From Dactylorhiza incarnata (lineage: Eukaryota; Streptophyta; Magnoliopsida; Asparagales; Orchidaceae): a DNA stretch of 64,000 nt. Location of the stretch: positions 3,534,001 through 3,598,000 of the forward strand of contig JAWHQI010000024.1 in NCBI GenBank assembly GCA_033032865.1, in the 5' to 3' direction. Below, piece after piece: positions 10,756 to 21,838 of this stretch. Under the pieces are notes generated by a model. That model did not search any database and was not told the origin of the DNA. It saw nothing but the letters and a program-made list of their open reading frames with translations. Numbering within the stretch: position 1 is the stretch's first letter; each line of letters starts with the position of its first letter. The position numbers and the translations under genes are program-made.

Positions 10756-11988
10756 TGATGTAGGGTAGGCTGTGTAGTGGCGCTTAGGATGCAAACTAGT
10801 GACGTGAGGGGATCGACTTAACCAAACCGATGATTAAATGCAAGACACTATTGACAGGCGAATTTATCAACGTAAGCAACCAAAATCATTATAATAAAAC
10901 ATCGCATTCATTCGAGGCAAGATAAGCAATTTTCTTTCGGCGGTTAGGCAATAGCTTTCCTCCGCACGGAGGGCTAGAATAAGCGCGCGGCGAATTAGGC
11001 AACCTGCAGGGCAAGAGATTCACAGGCAAATACAACAAGCTAAAATTCCTTAAAAGCAAAGCATCACAACGCGCACAATATATTATACCCAACAAAAGCT
11101 TGTCACAAATAACTTGTACAAAATCTGAATAATCTAAGGGCGGCCGCAATCCAACACGGATCTGAAATTTGGAGGTGGTATGGGACTTCCGGGTGGTGAA
11201 ACGACTAGATCGGGTACGGGGAATAGTGGATCCACGAATAGGGAAGGTAGGGCTGCGAATACGGGGGAAGTTGGGGCTGGATCGGGGGCTGGAACGGCGG
11301 ACTGGACAGATCTGTCCTGGAATGGACAGATCCGGTCGGAGGGGAGTGGAGGGGCGCTGAATAGGGCTGCTGTGGTGAGGAGGGGTGGTGGCGAGGGGGT
11401 GGCTGTGAGCAAAGAGGAGGGGCGGCGGGGTGGTTGCGGGCCAGGAAGGGAGGGGGCGGGGTGGTTGCGGTATAGGAAGGGAGGCGGCAGCAGGGGTGTA
11501 GGCTGGAGAGGGGCGGACAGCAGTTCTGCTGTAGGCGTCGGTTGTAGGAGGTGGCTGGCGGCAAGGGGAAAGCAGGAGGGATTGGTGGGCGGCAGCAGGG
11601 AGGGGTAGAGGAGGAAGGAAAGGAAACTTACCCAATGGAGTCGGCACCACGGGCTCCACGGCGTCGGCACCGCGGAAGGATCACCGGAAGCAAGGAAGAT
11701 GTCTTCTCCAAACTTCAGCAATAAGAATTCAGCCACCCTAAGACTCTTATTTATAAGAAAACAAAACCAGGGCACCCGGAATCGACGGCTATGATTGGCC
11801 GACGGTTCCGTTCCCAAAATTACATAAAATAATATCCGAAATACATAAAGCTATATATGAAAGTGACTCGAAACGACGAGCCGGACGCATCCGCGGTAAC
11901 GGATCGCCGATTCGATCAAGTCCGTCGGCGCGAATATACGAAGGTGGGGCCCGCCTTGCGCCGAGTTGCGCTCGATGGTCCCCCATCA
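10756..11988 (-). repeat. 5' LTR of element B (1233 bp)
   Basis: It matches 4487-5719 over the full length with the one visible difference at 11872. As the 5' LTR on the minus strand it should hold the promoter and transcription start. Its right-hand end (11988) abuts the TSD GTAAC and LINE-1 sequence. Confidence 0.96.
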
Positions 11989-11993
11989 GTAAC

Positions 11994-13313
11994 TTTAAGA
12001 GAAAGACTAAGTGTTGCCAAAAATTCGGTGGTGGAACTTGAAGAAGGAAAAACATGTTGCTTTCAAAGCAGCGGTTTTAGAACAACTAATTGATGATCCT
12101 TATGTTGATCATAGTGTCACATGGGAAGTTATGTCTTCTCACTTAAGATTAAGTGAAAAGAACGTACTTTGGAGAGTCACAAGGTCGTGCGCCCTCACAA
12201 AAAGAATCTTGGTGGTGGAAAAAGGAAGTGCAAGACAAAGTGAGGGCAAAGCGGGTCAACTACAAAACATTATATGCTTGTAGGAATGATGAAAACTTGA
12301 CAAAGTATAAAGTCGCCAAAAAAGAAGCTAAAAATGCAGTAAGTAAAGCAATAAGTCAAGTTTATGAAGAATTTTACAAACGACTAGATACCAAAGATGG
12401 AGAGCGTGATATATATAAAATTGTTCGAGCTAGAAAGGGGAAGACAAGAGATTTAAGCCAAGTTAAATGCATAAAAGATGAATCAGATACGGTTTTGACG
12501 GATGAAGTGACTATTAAAGAGCGATGAAAAAAATACTTTTATCAACTATACAATGAAGGAAAAGACAATGAACAGAACTTGGAAGAGTTAAGTAAATCGG
12601 AGGAGTATAGAAACATAACTTTTTATCGTAAAATTCAAGCATCAGAGATAGATGACGCTCTAAAGAAGATGAAAAATAGAAAGACGGTTGGGCCAGACGA
12701 TATACCCATTGAAGTAATGGAAATGCTTAGGAAGAGAAGGAATTTTATGGCTTACAAATTTCTTCAATAAGATACTAAAGACAGAATGTCAGACCAATGG
12801 AGAGAAAGTATTTTGGTGGCTTTGTATAAGAATAAAGGAGATATACAAAATTGTGTCAATTACAGGGGAATTAAAATAATGAGTCATACTATGAAACTAT
12901 GGGAACACGTAATAGAGAGAAGAGTTAGACGAGAGACTAGCATCTCAAAGAATCAATTTGGATTCATGCCAGGGAGGTCAACCATGGAAGCTATACATCT
13001 CTTTAGGAGACTCATTGACATTTCTCAGGAAAGACAAAAAGATTTGCATATGTTGTTTAATGATCTGGAGAAGGCTTATGATAGGGTTCCAAGAGAGGTC
13101 GTGTGGAGAGTCTTAGAAAAGAAAGGTGTAAATGTATCATACATTGACGTAATCAAATATATGTATACAAATTCAGTGACCAGGGTGAGGACATCTGGAG
13201 GATTAACACAGGAATTCTCTATCGTTGTTGGCTTACATCAAGGGTCGGCTTTAAGCCCTTATCTCTTTACCTTTATCTTAGATGAGCTCACCGGACATAA
13301 CCAACAAGCAATA
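11994..13313 (+). pseudogene. LINE-1 linker and first part of reverse transcriptase
   Basis: The open frames here give the linker before RT (YKTLYACRNDENLTKYKV, about 12260) and then RT motifs in order: KTVGPDDIP, NYRGIKIMS, NQFGFMPGRSTMEAIH, FNDLEKAYDRVPR and GLHQGSALSPYLFTFILDELT. This is the standard non-LTR RT fingerprint of the RTE group. The FNDLEKAYD motif carries N where FIDLEKAYD is usual; LINE-2 has I. Stops at 12525 and 12768 break the frame. The segment ends at the CAATA target of element C and continues at 18306 with the catalytic FVDDIVLVDE block. Confidence 0.85.
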
Positions 13314-13706
13314 TGATACCTACTCGGTATCGGTGGACGGCTAGGAGGACGGCAGCGGGCGCTATCGGGATTCCGACGTTGATGTCGGCGGCGGGATAAA
13401 GAATGAGAGGAGGAAGAGGATAGAGAGAGGGAGAAAGTTAGGGTTGAGAGAAAAGAGGGAGCAGCCCCCAAAAGACTTAATTGATCCAAAGATGATAAAA
13501 CCATACAAGAGTTCTCCTCTTATAGCGAGGGACAAATAACGTTCAACAATTAAAATAAAACTAAGCTTGATAATAGGTCTCCGCGATTAGCTTAAGTCAC
13601 TGGTTCGGTTCCTCAAGCACCGGTCGGCTCGCCCGCCTCTTGCGCACCGCGCCTCCTTCGCGTGTATACCTGCCATGGTGGGTCCTCCGCCGCGAGATCG
13701 GTAACA
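13314..13706 (-). repeat. 3' LTR of element C (393 bp)
   Basis: Paired with 17907-18300. It starts TGATACC, ends GGTAACA and directly follows the TSD CAATA. Scattered substitutions against the other LTR are visible. Confidence 0.92.
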
Positions 13707-16700
13707 ATACCGCCATCTAGAAAATTGGCCTTGTCCTCAAGGCAGTAGTCGCGAAACTGACGACGAAAGTCGTCCCGCAGAAGCCACGTGGAGGCGGTGG
13801 ACGGTCGGTTGCGCCAAGCTACCTGGATCTCCTCCTGATTGGTGTCGCCCGGGCGGTGGTGTCGTCGGCCGAGTATAGCTTCTGGATACAATGGCTTGGA
13901 TCCGGAGTAGTCGAGGTCGGCCGGAATATGGTCCACGACGGGGTGGTCGCCGACGACCCGCCGGAGCTGTGAGACGTGAAACACTGAATGATTGCGGCTA
14001 TTGCTGGGTAAGCGTAGCGGGTACGCCACGGCCTCAATGCGGCTGATAATCTCGAAGGGCCCATAGAAGCGGGGTGCCAACTTCGGGCACGGCCGACGTG
14101 CGACGGTCAGTTGGCGGTATGGGTGAAGTTTGAGGAAGACTCTCTCTCCCACTTGGAACGACAAGTCTCGTCGCTTCCGATTGGCAAAGGACAACATTTT
14201 CGCCTGTGCGCGGCGGAGATGGTGCTTCAAGCTGTCGAGGATGATATCCCGGTCGTGGAGATGTTCAGCCAAACTCGCCACGGGGCACTCGCCGGGGAGG
14301 TGTCGGACCACCGACGGGGGCGGTCGGCCGTAAACTGTTTCGAACAGGGATGTGTTCGCTGCGTGATGATAGGCGATGTTGTATGAGTATTCTGCCCAAC
14401 ACAGCCATTTGGCCCAAGTGCCCGGCCGCTCGCCGATGAAGCAACGTAAGTACGTCTCGAGGCATCGGTTAAGCACTTCCGATTGGTCGTCGGACTGGGG
14501 GTGATAAGATGTACTCATACGGAGGCGTATCCCCTGCAACTGAAATAGTGACGTCCAAAAGTTGCTGAGGAAGAGGGGGGCGCGGTCACTAACGATGGAG
14601 CGTGGAAATCCATGCAGTCGGACGATGTCGGTGATGAAACTGTCGGCGACGGTAGCGGCAGTGTATGGGTGTCGGAGAGGTACGAAGTGTGTGTACTTTG
14701 TGAAGCGGTCCCCGACCACCAACACGCAGTCAAATCCATTCGAACGGGGTAGCCGAGTGATGAAATCCATAGCAATATCCTCCCAAATCCGCTCCGGAAT
14801 GGGAAGGGGCTGGAGTAGAGCGCTCGGAAACATGGCCTCGTATTTAGCTTTTTGACATGGCAAACAGGCCGCCACGTATGCTTTCACCTGTCGTAGCATA
14901 TGCGGCCAATATAGAGAGGCCGTCAGGCGCCGGTAAGTACGAAAAGCACCCGCATGACCCCCGGAGGGGGTGGAGTGGAACTCGTCCAATAGACGCGGTA
15001 TGCAGGTGGAAGTGGCAGAAATCACGAGGCGACCCCGATGAAATAGGCGGCCACCGATAAGGGAGTACAGTGGGTGAGCAGTTGGGTTGGCGAGGAGGGC
15101 CGTCCGAATGGCCGCCAGATGCGGGTCCTGTTCAACATCCTGCTGAATGGTGGCGGCGTCGTCCCACACCGGTCGCGAAATGGTCGTGAGCTCGGGCGCT
15201 TGCGGGTAGCGAGATAGGGCGTCCGCCGCCCGATTTGTCTTGCCGGGGCAGAATTTGATGGTAAATTCATAACCCAACAGCTTGGCCACCCACAGCTGTT
15301 GCGCCGGTGTCATGGACGTCGGTGGCCAAGAAAAAGGACCCTCCTCCGAGAGCTTCAACAGTTGGGTGAGAGAGCGGGACAATCCCCCGTAGTTCTGGAT
15401 GAACCTCCGGTAGTAGCCGGTCAAGCCAAGAAATCCACGGACGTCCCAGAGAGGCGAGGGAGTGGGCCATTGGAGGACCGCATGGACTTTATCCTCCTCC
15501 ATGGCCACGCCGTCGGACGATATTGTATGGCCGAGGTAGCTCACTTTGGTGGCGCCGAAGGAGCACTTCTTCCGGTTAACAACGAGGCTGTGTCGTCGGA
15601 GGGTAAGGAGCACCTCGCAAAGATGTTGTAGATAGTCCTGCCAAGATCGACTAAACACCAAAATATCGTCAAAAAAACGAGAGCATGCTTACGGAGGACC
15701 AGCCGGAAGATATCATTCATGGTGGCTTGAAATGTGGTCGGTGCATTGGTGAGGCTGAATGGCATGACTAGAAACTCAAAGTGGTCGGCGTGCGTCCGGA
15801 ACGCCGTCTTTGGGACGTCGTCCGGTCGGACCCGGATTTGGTTATAGTCGGCCCTCAGATCCAGTTTAGTGAAGTAGGTGGTGCCGTGAAGCTCATCTAA
15901 AAGTTCCTGGATCACTGGGATGGGATACTTATCCGGAACGGTGACTTTGTGAGGTCCCGGTAATCCACACAGAACCGCCAACTCCCGTCCTTCTTGCGAA
16001 CTAGGATGACCGGGCTGGAAAAGGGATTGGCACTTGGACGAATGAGGCCGACTAATAACATCTCCCGCACCAAACGTTCGATCTCATCCTTCTGCGCATG
16101 CCCGTAACGATACGGTCGGACAGAGACCGCGGCCGCCCCCGACTGAAGTACGATCGCATGATCAGTCGATCTTGCTGGCGGAAGGCCTTGTGGTGGTGCG
16201 AAAATGTCGGCAAATTCGTCCAGGAGGTGTTGGACTGCGGTCACTACGGATGGGCTGTCCGGTGGGGCTGGCTCCACTGCCCACAGCCAAGCGGAGAAGT
16301 CCACGTCCGTGACGCGGTTGAGAGCTCGGCATGAAATCGGTGAGCGGAGAAGGGTCGAGTCGCCCACTAAGCGGCAGGGGTGGCCCTTGTGCTGAAACAC
16401 CATCGTGCGGGCGGCCCAATTAACGCGGACGTCCCCCAATGTCTGGAGTCATGCTACTCCCAGGATCGCGTCAATGCCGCCGAGTTCGAACATATAAAAA
16501 TCCGCCGTGAAAGTGCCCGATCCCACGGAGATAGGGACATCCGGACACTGGCCCAAAGTCGGTCGGCGGCGACCATCACCCAAACACACCGAGAAGTTTG
16601 GCGAGGGGGTAATTAGGAGGCCGAGGTCGCGTGCCACTGTCGCCGAGATGAAGTTGTGGCTTGCTCCACTATCGATCATTACGATGACGGTTCGACCCCG

Positions 16701-17851
16701 AATGTCCCCGGCGAGTTTCATCGTTTGGGGGCCGGTAAGGCCCCCGACGGAGTAGAACGGGAGATCCAACACGTTAAGAGGCGCCTCCTCGGTCTCCACT
16801 GGAGTAGTGTCTGCCCAGATGTCGAAGTCGTCCACAACAGTCTCGGGGCTATCGGATTCGCCATCCCCGAATATAGCGTGAAATTCCTTGACTGTGCAGA
16901 CATGCTGGGGTGAGTAGGGTTGGCGACAGCGGAAACATAGCCCCTTTCGACGTAGGTCGTTGTAATCATTGTTGGAGATGCGGTGAGGGTTGTCCAGTCG
17001 GGGAGGTCGGTGGCCGCCCGCCAGCGGCGGCTGAGGATGCACTTACCGAGGTGCAGGTGAACGGGGGTAGGGTGGCCGCCGGTTGGCCACGGGCGAGTCC
17101 CCAGGTCCGCTTCGACCGCACGATCCAATTCCAAGGCTTCGGAGACTGTCCGAGGGTGATGTGTCCGGATTCGGGACCGAATATTGGGCAGGCCTTGAAG
17201 AAAGAACCCCAAATAGTGATCGGGCGGAAGGCCCGGGACCTGTGTGACGAGGGCGACGAACTCATCGATGTAGCTGTCGACGGAGGTCATTTTCTGGGCC
17301 GTGCAAAGACGCTCAACGGCAGAGCCGGTGTAGGCGGAATCGTAGCGACTGATCATCTCTTGCTTGAACTCGGTCCAGGAAATCATGGGCTGAACCTGGC
17401 GGAGCCAACGTGCCCAATGAAGAGCGGAGCCGTCCAGACCGACCACGGCGGTGCCCACTTTGTCCGCCGGAGGGGTGTTGTTGAGGTCAAAAAATTACTC
17501 CGCTCGGGCAATCCAGCCCAGCAGATCCACACCCGAGGAGGGAATATCTAATGCGAGATGTGGGCGGCCGGCGGGGGGTACGGAAACAGCGGGGGTGGCG
17601 GCGTAGAGCGGTGGCGGCATCCCTAGGATGGAGGCGGTGTCATTGGAGGTCGCAGATTCGGATGGTACAGAGGGGGGCGGCGGCGCCGAGAGGGCATCGA
17701 GGCGACTCAGGATGAGGGACTGTCCCGCGACAAGGGCGTCGACGGTGGACTTCAACCCATCCAAACGCTCGTCCTGGCGTTCGAAGCGACTGCGGGTGGC
17801 GTCCGTGTCGTCCAGGCTGTCGTGGGCGTTCAGTCGGGTGGTGGGTGCCAT
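13613..17851 (-). pseudogene. Gag-pol pseudogene of element C
   Basis: Starting at MAPTTRLNAHD (17851), the minus strand encodes gag, a CCHC-like finger (CFRCRQPYSPQHVC, about 16930), protease (MIDSGASHNFIS, about 16670), RT (FCVDYRDLT, then [12 protein letters not shown] and [11 protein letters not shown]), RNase H and thumb region, integrase (MDFITRLPRS, VSDRAPLFLS, YHPQSDDQSE) and a chromodomain-like tail. I see five disabling changes: a TAA at 17495 in gag, a frameshift near 17040, a TGA at 16449 where tryptophan fits (protease end), a frameshift near 15950 in RT, and a one-base loss in a T run near 15665 next to the catalytic DD motif. The last 682 codons (13613-15661) remain open. Confidence 0.9.
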
Positions 17852-17906
17852 TGCTGCGGAGGAAGAGGATCAAGGGAAACCGGCGGAGCGGCAGGTCGGA
17901 CCGGAT

Positions 17907-18300
17907 TGATACCTACTCGGTATCGGCGGACGGCTAGGGGGGCGGCAATGGGCGCTATCGGGATTCCGACGTTGATGTCGGCGGCGGGATAGAGAACGAG
18001 AGGAGGAAGAGGATAGAGAGAGGGAGAAAGTTAGGGTTGAGAGAAAAGAGGGAGGGAACCCCCAAAAGACTTAATTGATCCAAAGATGATAAAACCATAC
18101 AAGAGTTCTCCTCTTATAGCGAGGGACAAATAACGTTCAGCAATTAAAATAAAACTAAGCTTGATAATAGGTTTCCGCGATTAGCTTAAGCCGCTGGTTC
18201 GGTTCCTCCAGCACCGGTCGGCTCGCCCGCCTCGTGCGCGCCGCGCCGCCTTTGCGTGTATACCTGCCATGGTGGGTCCTCCGTCGCGAGATCGGTAACA
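17907..18300 (-). repeat. 5' LTR of element C (394 bp)
   Basis: Paired with 13314-13706, with the same termini. It is followed by the TSD CAATA at 18301-18305, after which LINE-1's RT resumes. Confidence 0.92.
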
Positions 18301-18305
18301 CAATA

Positions 18306-19126
18306 CCTTGGTTTTATTATTTGTAGATGATATTGTTTTAGTCGATGAGACGCGCAAGGGTGTAAACGCGGAACTTAAATCTTTGCGAGACACTTTAGAA
18401 TAAAAGGGTTTTAGGTTGAGCAGGACAAAGACGGAGTATATAGAGCTTAAATTTAGTAATGCAAGAAGGTCGGATGACTCCGTCATTAAATTGGGTGACC
18501 AAGATATTTCCCGCAGTGAGTGCTTTAAATATCTTGGATCGATAATTCAAAAAGATGGAGGTGTAGATAAAGATGTGATACATAGAATCCAAGCAGGTTG
18601 GTTGAAGTGGAGAGGCGCGTCTGGGATCTTATGTGATCGTAAAGTACCATTAAAACTTAAAGGCAAGTTTTATCGTACTGCAATTAGGACAGCAATGCTC
18701 TACGGTTCTGAGTGTTGGGCAGTGAATGTTGTACATGAGCAAAAAATGGGAGTTGCGGAGATGAGAATGCTTAGGTGGATGTGTGGTCACACGAGACTAG
18801 ATAAAATTAGAAATGAATGTATCAGGGATAAGACAGGAGTGGCGTCAATTGTAGAGAAGATGTGATAAGCTCGTTTAAGATGGTTCGGACATGTACATAG
18901 GAGACCATTAGAGGCACCTGTTAGGCGTTGTGAGAGTTTAGTCACTAGACATGTTAAATGGGGGAGGGGTAGACCAAAAAAGACTTGGAATAAAGCTATA
19001 AGGAAAGATATGATGTACTTAGGTAATAATGAGACTATGATTAAAGATAGGGCGCAATGGCGACAAAGGATTCATATAGCCGACCCCATTATGGTGGGAT
19101 AAAGACTTGAGTGTTGTTGTTGTTGT
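18306..19126 (+). pseudogene. LINE-1 RT catalytic block, C-terminal domain and (GTT)n tail
   Basis: It begins with LFVDDIVLVDETRKG, the RT catalytic aspartates, immediately after element C's right-hand TSD. It continues with SECFKYLGSIIQKDG, LYGSECWAVN, EMRMLRWMCGHTRLDKIRNE and [12 protein letters not shown], typical of the C-terminal region of plant RTE LINEs. A stop near 18400 and a TGA near 18864 break the frame. The element ends with a GTT repeat (about 19112-19126) directly before the TSD. LINE-2 at 36940-38818 is a close relative on the other strand. Confidence 0.87.
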
Positions 19127-20285
19127 TGCACGCGCACATATGCCTCATCGCATCTGAAACAGAGTCCCCGCGCATGTCAGTCAGCCATGTCAGTTCGGGA
19201 TAATTTCTTCACATAAGTGGGAGTAGTCCTCTCCTTCAGCTTGGCTCCAAGAGGTGTGTCCCCTGCAATGGTTAGTGGTGTCGGTCTCTAGAGAGGTTCC
19301 CATCGGCGCAACTCCATTTATTTATCCATTTGCAACCTACGGTCATAAATGCAAGCAAGGCTCTTGCAGTAGCCAAGTCAGGAGGATTCTAGAACTCAAT
19401 GTCTAATCGTAGACACCCTTGTAGGCTTGTTGTGAAGATCGGGATGTGTTGGTCTAGCCGGATAGAAGTCACATGGGCTAGCGATGTCTGGAACTATTCT
19501 CGGTATTCATCGATTGGTCCAGTTTCCTTCAATCGAATGAGGTCGCTCAAGGTATTAATGTGCAATGGCAGACCGAAGCGCATGTTGCAGAATTTCTTGA
19601 AGTCTTCCCAGTGCATGTGTGGGTGTTCCCACAGGAGTGGGTGTACAATAGTTGGGTTGATCCCACTAAATGGTAAGCCGGTAGAATGAGTCTTTTTGCA
19701 CACGGGATTCATTGATGGATAAAGAACTATTCACAGCATATAAACCATTCCTAGGACCTTGTTTGTCAAAAAATAGAAGGAAATCCAACTTTACATACTG
19801 CAAAACAATGCCCGGATCATCTCGAAGTGGAGGGAGATCCCTGGGAATGTTTGGATTATGTTCATATACAGATTTGGAAGGTCCCAATGCGTACGGATCA
19901 ACATAGGCTGAAAAATCCTATTGATGCATGGAAACGGACGACGGCGCTTCTCCAACGACGTGGTGGTGGCTGGAGAGAGGATGGGGGTTCTGCGACCCAA
20001 TCGTGGTTGGCGTCCAGGCCACCTGGTGCAGCAAAAGGCCGCAATCGGGTTGTGATCCCTTAATAGGCAAGATTGTCGTGTGGGGGATCAACCCGATCCC
20101 CGTTGGGATCTCCCTATGGTGTTGATGACCTGAGAGGGAATCCAAGCGTGCATGCACCGTGGCTAACGCAGTGGCGTGCCTCTCTTGGCTTGTCGTGGAA
20201 TCGGAGATGACTTTGGTGAGCATGGCTTTGATTTCTCCGAGTTGATCCAATTCCACATCGATGGAGAGTGGCTCTAATACCGCGA
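19127..20285 (-). pseudogene. Element A gag remnant (with zinc-knuckle start)
   Basis: Minus-strand pieces include a gag N terminus with MELDQLGEIKAMLTKV (20256 downward), a gag core HMHWEDFKKFCNMRFG (about 19600) and LIRLKETGPIDEYRE. At the LINE-1 junction FRCDEAYVRVH is cut off; its continuation QCKKLF lies at about 3340, on the far side of LINE-1. Together these make a CCHC-like finger split by the LINE. Stops break the frame. Next to 20285 the minus strand reads GCGGTATTAGAGC, a decayed initiator-Met PBS, which marks the 5' end of the internal region. Confidence 0.75.
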
Positions 20286-20420
20286 TGTTAGAAACCCGGG
20301 ATTGCTATCTCGTCACGGGGTAGTGGAGAACTGGGTCGAAGCTCCTTCCCTTGTCCCTCCTCCCTTGTAACCCTTGGAATGGCCTATAGTGAAAACCTAA
20401 TGATCTACCCCTTCTCATAA
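20286..20420 (-). repeat. Putative 5' LTR fragment of element A
   Basis: A TGTTAGAAACCCGGG start directly follows the decayed PBS, so an LTR should begin here. The right boundary is not determined: there is no second copy in the window, and 20420 (at a CA) is only a guess. Confidence 0.35.
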
Positions 20421-21156
20421 GAAGAATGTACATCATCTTATTCTTGTCTGGTCCGGTCTAGAATGAACTGAGAATTTGATGATCGAGTCAATTCCATGAC
20501 TCTCAGTTCATAACTCCAACTCGGGCGGAAAAGATCTACTAATTCTTTTCTTCCAATCAGTAAAAGGGATCTTGAACTAAGAAAGAGACCTAGAAGCTAA
20601 AATAGGGTATCCTGAGCAAAATTGGGCTCATTGATCATTTTGGTATAGTAGAGGTTATGACACATGCATTCATACTCAATTCGATGAGATTGTTTGATCT
20701 TCAAAGAGATCTTCTCTCATTTCGCAGTCATACTTCATGTGGAAGGCTAGTTGTATCTTCAATAACGCGTGGAGAAATTGCAACAATTTGTGATTGGTGT
20801 TTATCAGTCTCCTTGTTAAGGAGATATGGGCCAGAAATATTGCAATGATGGAAGCACCAAAAGTAAAAGCTATACTTGACAATTTATTAAAAGGCCAGAT
20901 ATTAAAAGGAAGAAAAGGAAATGTATAAAATAGCAAAGATGCATACAAAAGAGATACAGAGACTTTAACCAAGTTAAATGTACTAAAATGGTGATATAAT
21001 AGCTTACTTAAAAATAAATGCATTAAGGAAAGATCAAAATGCTACTTAGAGAAAGTATTACGAGCGAGTTTAAGGAGAATTATTCCTAGAAGAGCCTGAT
21101 GAATAAAATGAGGTATAATTATAAATAGATCCCAAAAATTAAAAAATGGATATATA
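20421..21156. other. Unassigned AT-rich DNA, no gene recognised
   Basis: There is no convincing coding frame; the 115-codon minus-strand frame at 20676-21023 has no recognisable motif. About 20450-20640 contains a short inverted repeat (GAGAATTTGATGATCGAGTC next to a GACTCTCAGTTCATAACTCC-type stretch) and has an organelle-like look, but I could not verify a plastid or mitochondrial origin. Confidence 0.5.
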
Positions 21157-21830
21157 TAGGGGTGTGCAAAAATAACCGAAGAACCGAGTCGGGTCGGTTC
21201 TCATGTGCTCGGTTCGGTTCTGGGTCCAAAATTTTCAGAACCGACCACTCGGTTCGGTTCTCAGTTCTTACACTCGGGTACCCAGAACTGACCCGAGAAC
21301 TGAGTTATTGAATTTAAGTATCAAAAATATACGAGTCATCCGATCCTTATTTCATTCAATATGAGTCTTCTAAAATAGTATAGGTTAAGTTAAACCTAAG
21401 AACTTCGTCTTTTTTACATATCCATGGTTTTTTCAATATAAGTCTAATAATGTTGTATTCAAACATTAGTTAACGATATTGTTTGATTTTTTTTTCTTTT
21501 CTAAGGGCATGTTAGCGAAAATTGAAGAAGATTATGTATGAACTTTTTTGCTCTTCTAAACATATATGAATGTTTGATCATATTATTTTATTTCAAAGAA
21601 TATAATAGTTAAAAATAGTTACTAATACATAAGTTTATATGGAAAATATTATGATGCATGAGTGGAACCGAGAACTGAACCGGAACCGAACCGAGTTTTT
21701 CGGTTCGGATCTGGTTCTATACCTTGAGTACTGGGTCGGTTCCGGTTCCAAAAAGTCCGAACCGAACCTATATCGATCGGTTCTTGGTTCTAGGTGGAAC
21801 CGATCCGAACCGAACCGAGTTGCGCCCCTA
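21157..21830. mobile_element. hAT-like non-autonomous element with GGTTCGGTTC subterminal repeats
   Basis: The ends read TAGGGGTGTGCAAA on the left and TTGCGCCCCTA on the right, forming an imperfect terminal inverted repeat, flanked on both sides by TATATA-rich sequence that could be an 8-bp TSD. About 100-150 bp inside each end are many copies of GGTTCGGTTC and its complement, the motif clusters expected as transposase-binding sites of hAT elements. The centre is AT-rich and noncoding. The TSD cannot be proven because the flanks are TA repeats. Confidence 0.6.
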
Positions 21831-21838
21831 TATATATA

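Larger units (their letters stand above)
4487..11988 (-). mobile_element. Element B: young, apparently intact Ty3/gypsy chromovirus-type LTR retrotransposon (7502 bp)
   Basis: Two 1233-bp LTRs with TGATG...CATCA ends flank a single gag-pol frame. A perfect 5-bp TSD, GTAAC (4482-4486 and 11989-11993), marks insertion into LINE-1. The order on the minus strand is 5' LTR (10756-11988), initiator-Met PBS, gag, protease, RT, RNase H, integrase and a chromodomain-like C terminus, then the polypurine tract and 3' LTR (4487-5719). That order is the Ty3/gypsy one and the C terminus fits chromoviruses. I saw one LTR difference (T at 5603, A at 11872), implying recent insertion. There is no envelope-like frame. 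Confidence 0.95.
13314..18300 (-). mobile_element. Element C: decayed Ty3/gypsy retrotransposon with short LTRs (4987 bp, Reina-like)
   Basis: LTRs of 393 bp (13314-13706) and 394 bp (17907-18300), TGATACC...GGTAACA, flank broken gag-pol. A 5-bp TSD, CAATA (13309-13313 and 18301-18305), places it in LINE-1's RT. The short LTRs, the integrase order and a chromodomain-like C terminus (WRNRPSTASTW, LEDK) suggest the Reina type of chromovirus; that assignment is inference. The sequence next to the 5' LTR (minus strand ATCCGGTCCGACC) does not begin with TGG, so its PBS is atypical or decayed. Several LTR differences are visible, so it is older than element B. Confidence 0.92.
3369..19126 (+). mobile_element. 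LINE-1: near-full-length RTE-type LINE, split by two LTR retrotransposons
   Basis: Three plus-strand segments (3369-4486, 11994-13313, 18306-19126) join into about 3.26 kb with the order 5' UTR, AP-type endonuclease, reverse transcriptase and C-terminal domain, ending in a GTT repeat instead of poly(A). A 14-bp TSD flanks it (3355-3368 TGCACGCGCGCATA; 19127-19140 TGCACGCGCACATA, one mismatch). The length fits a full-length RTE-clade element, and RTE elements commonly end in short tandem repeats. Both internal breaks are explained by insertions with their own 5-bp TSDs. Stops in the coding region show it is dead. It sits in element A's gag zinc knuckle. Confidence 0.88.

Noticed and set aside
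4487..11988. Element B as an endogenous virus
   Set aside because: There is no envelope-like frame between integrase and the 3' LTR, and the chromodomain-like C terminus and LTR structure fit an ordinary chromovirus retrotransposon.
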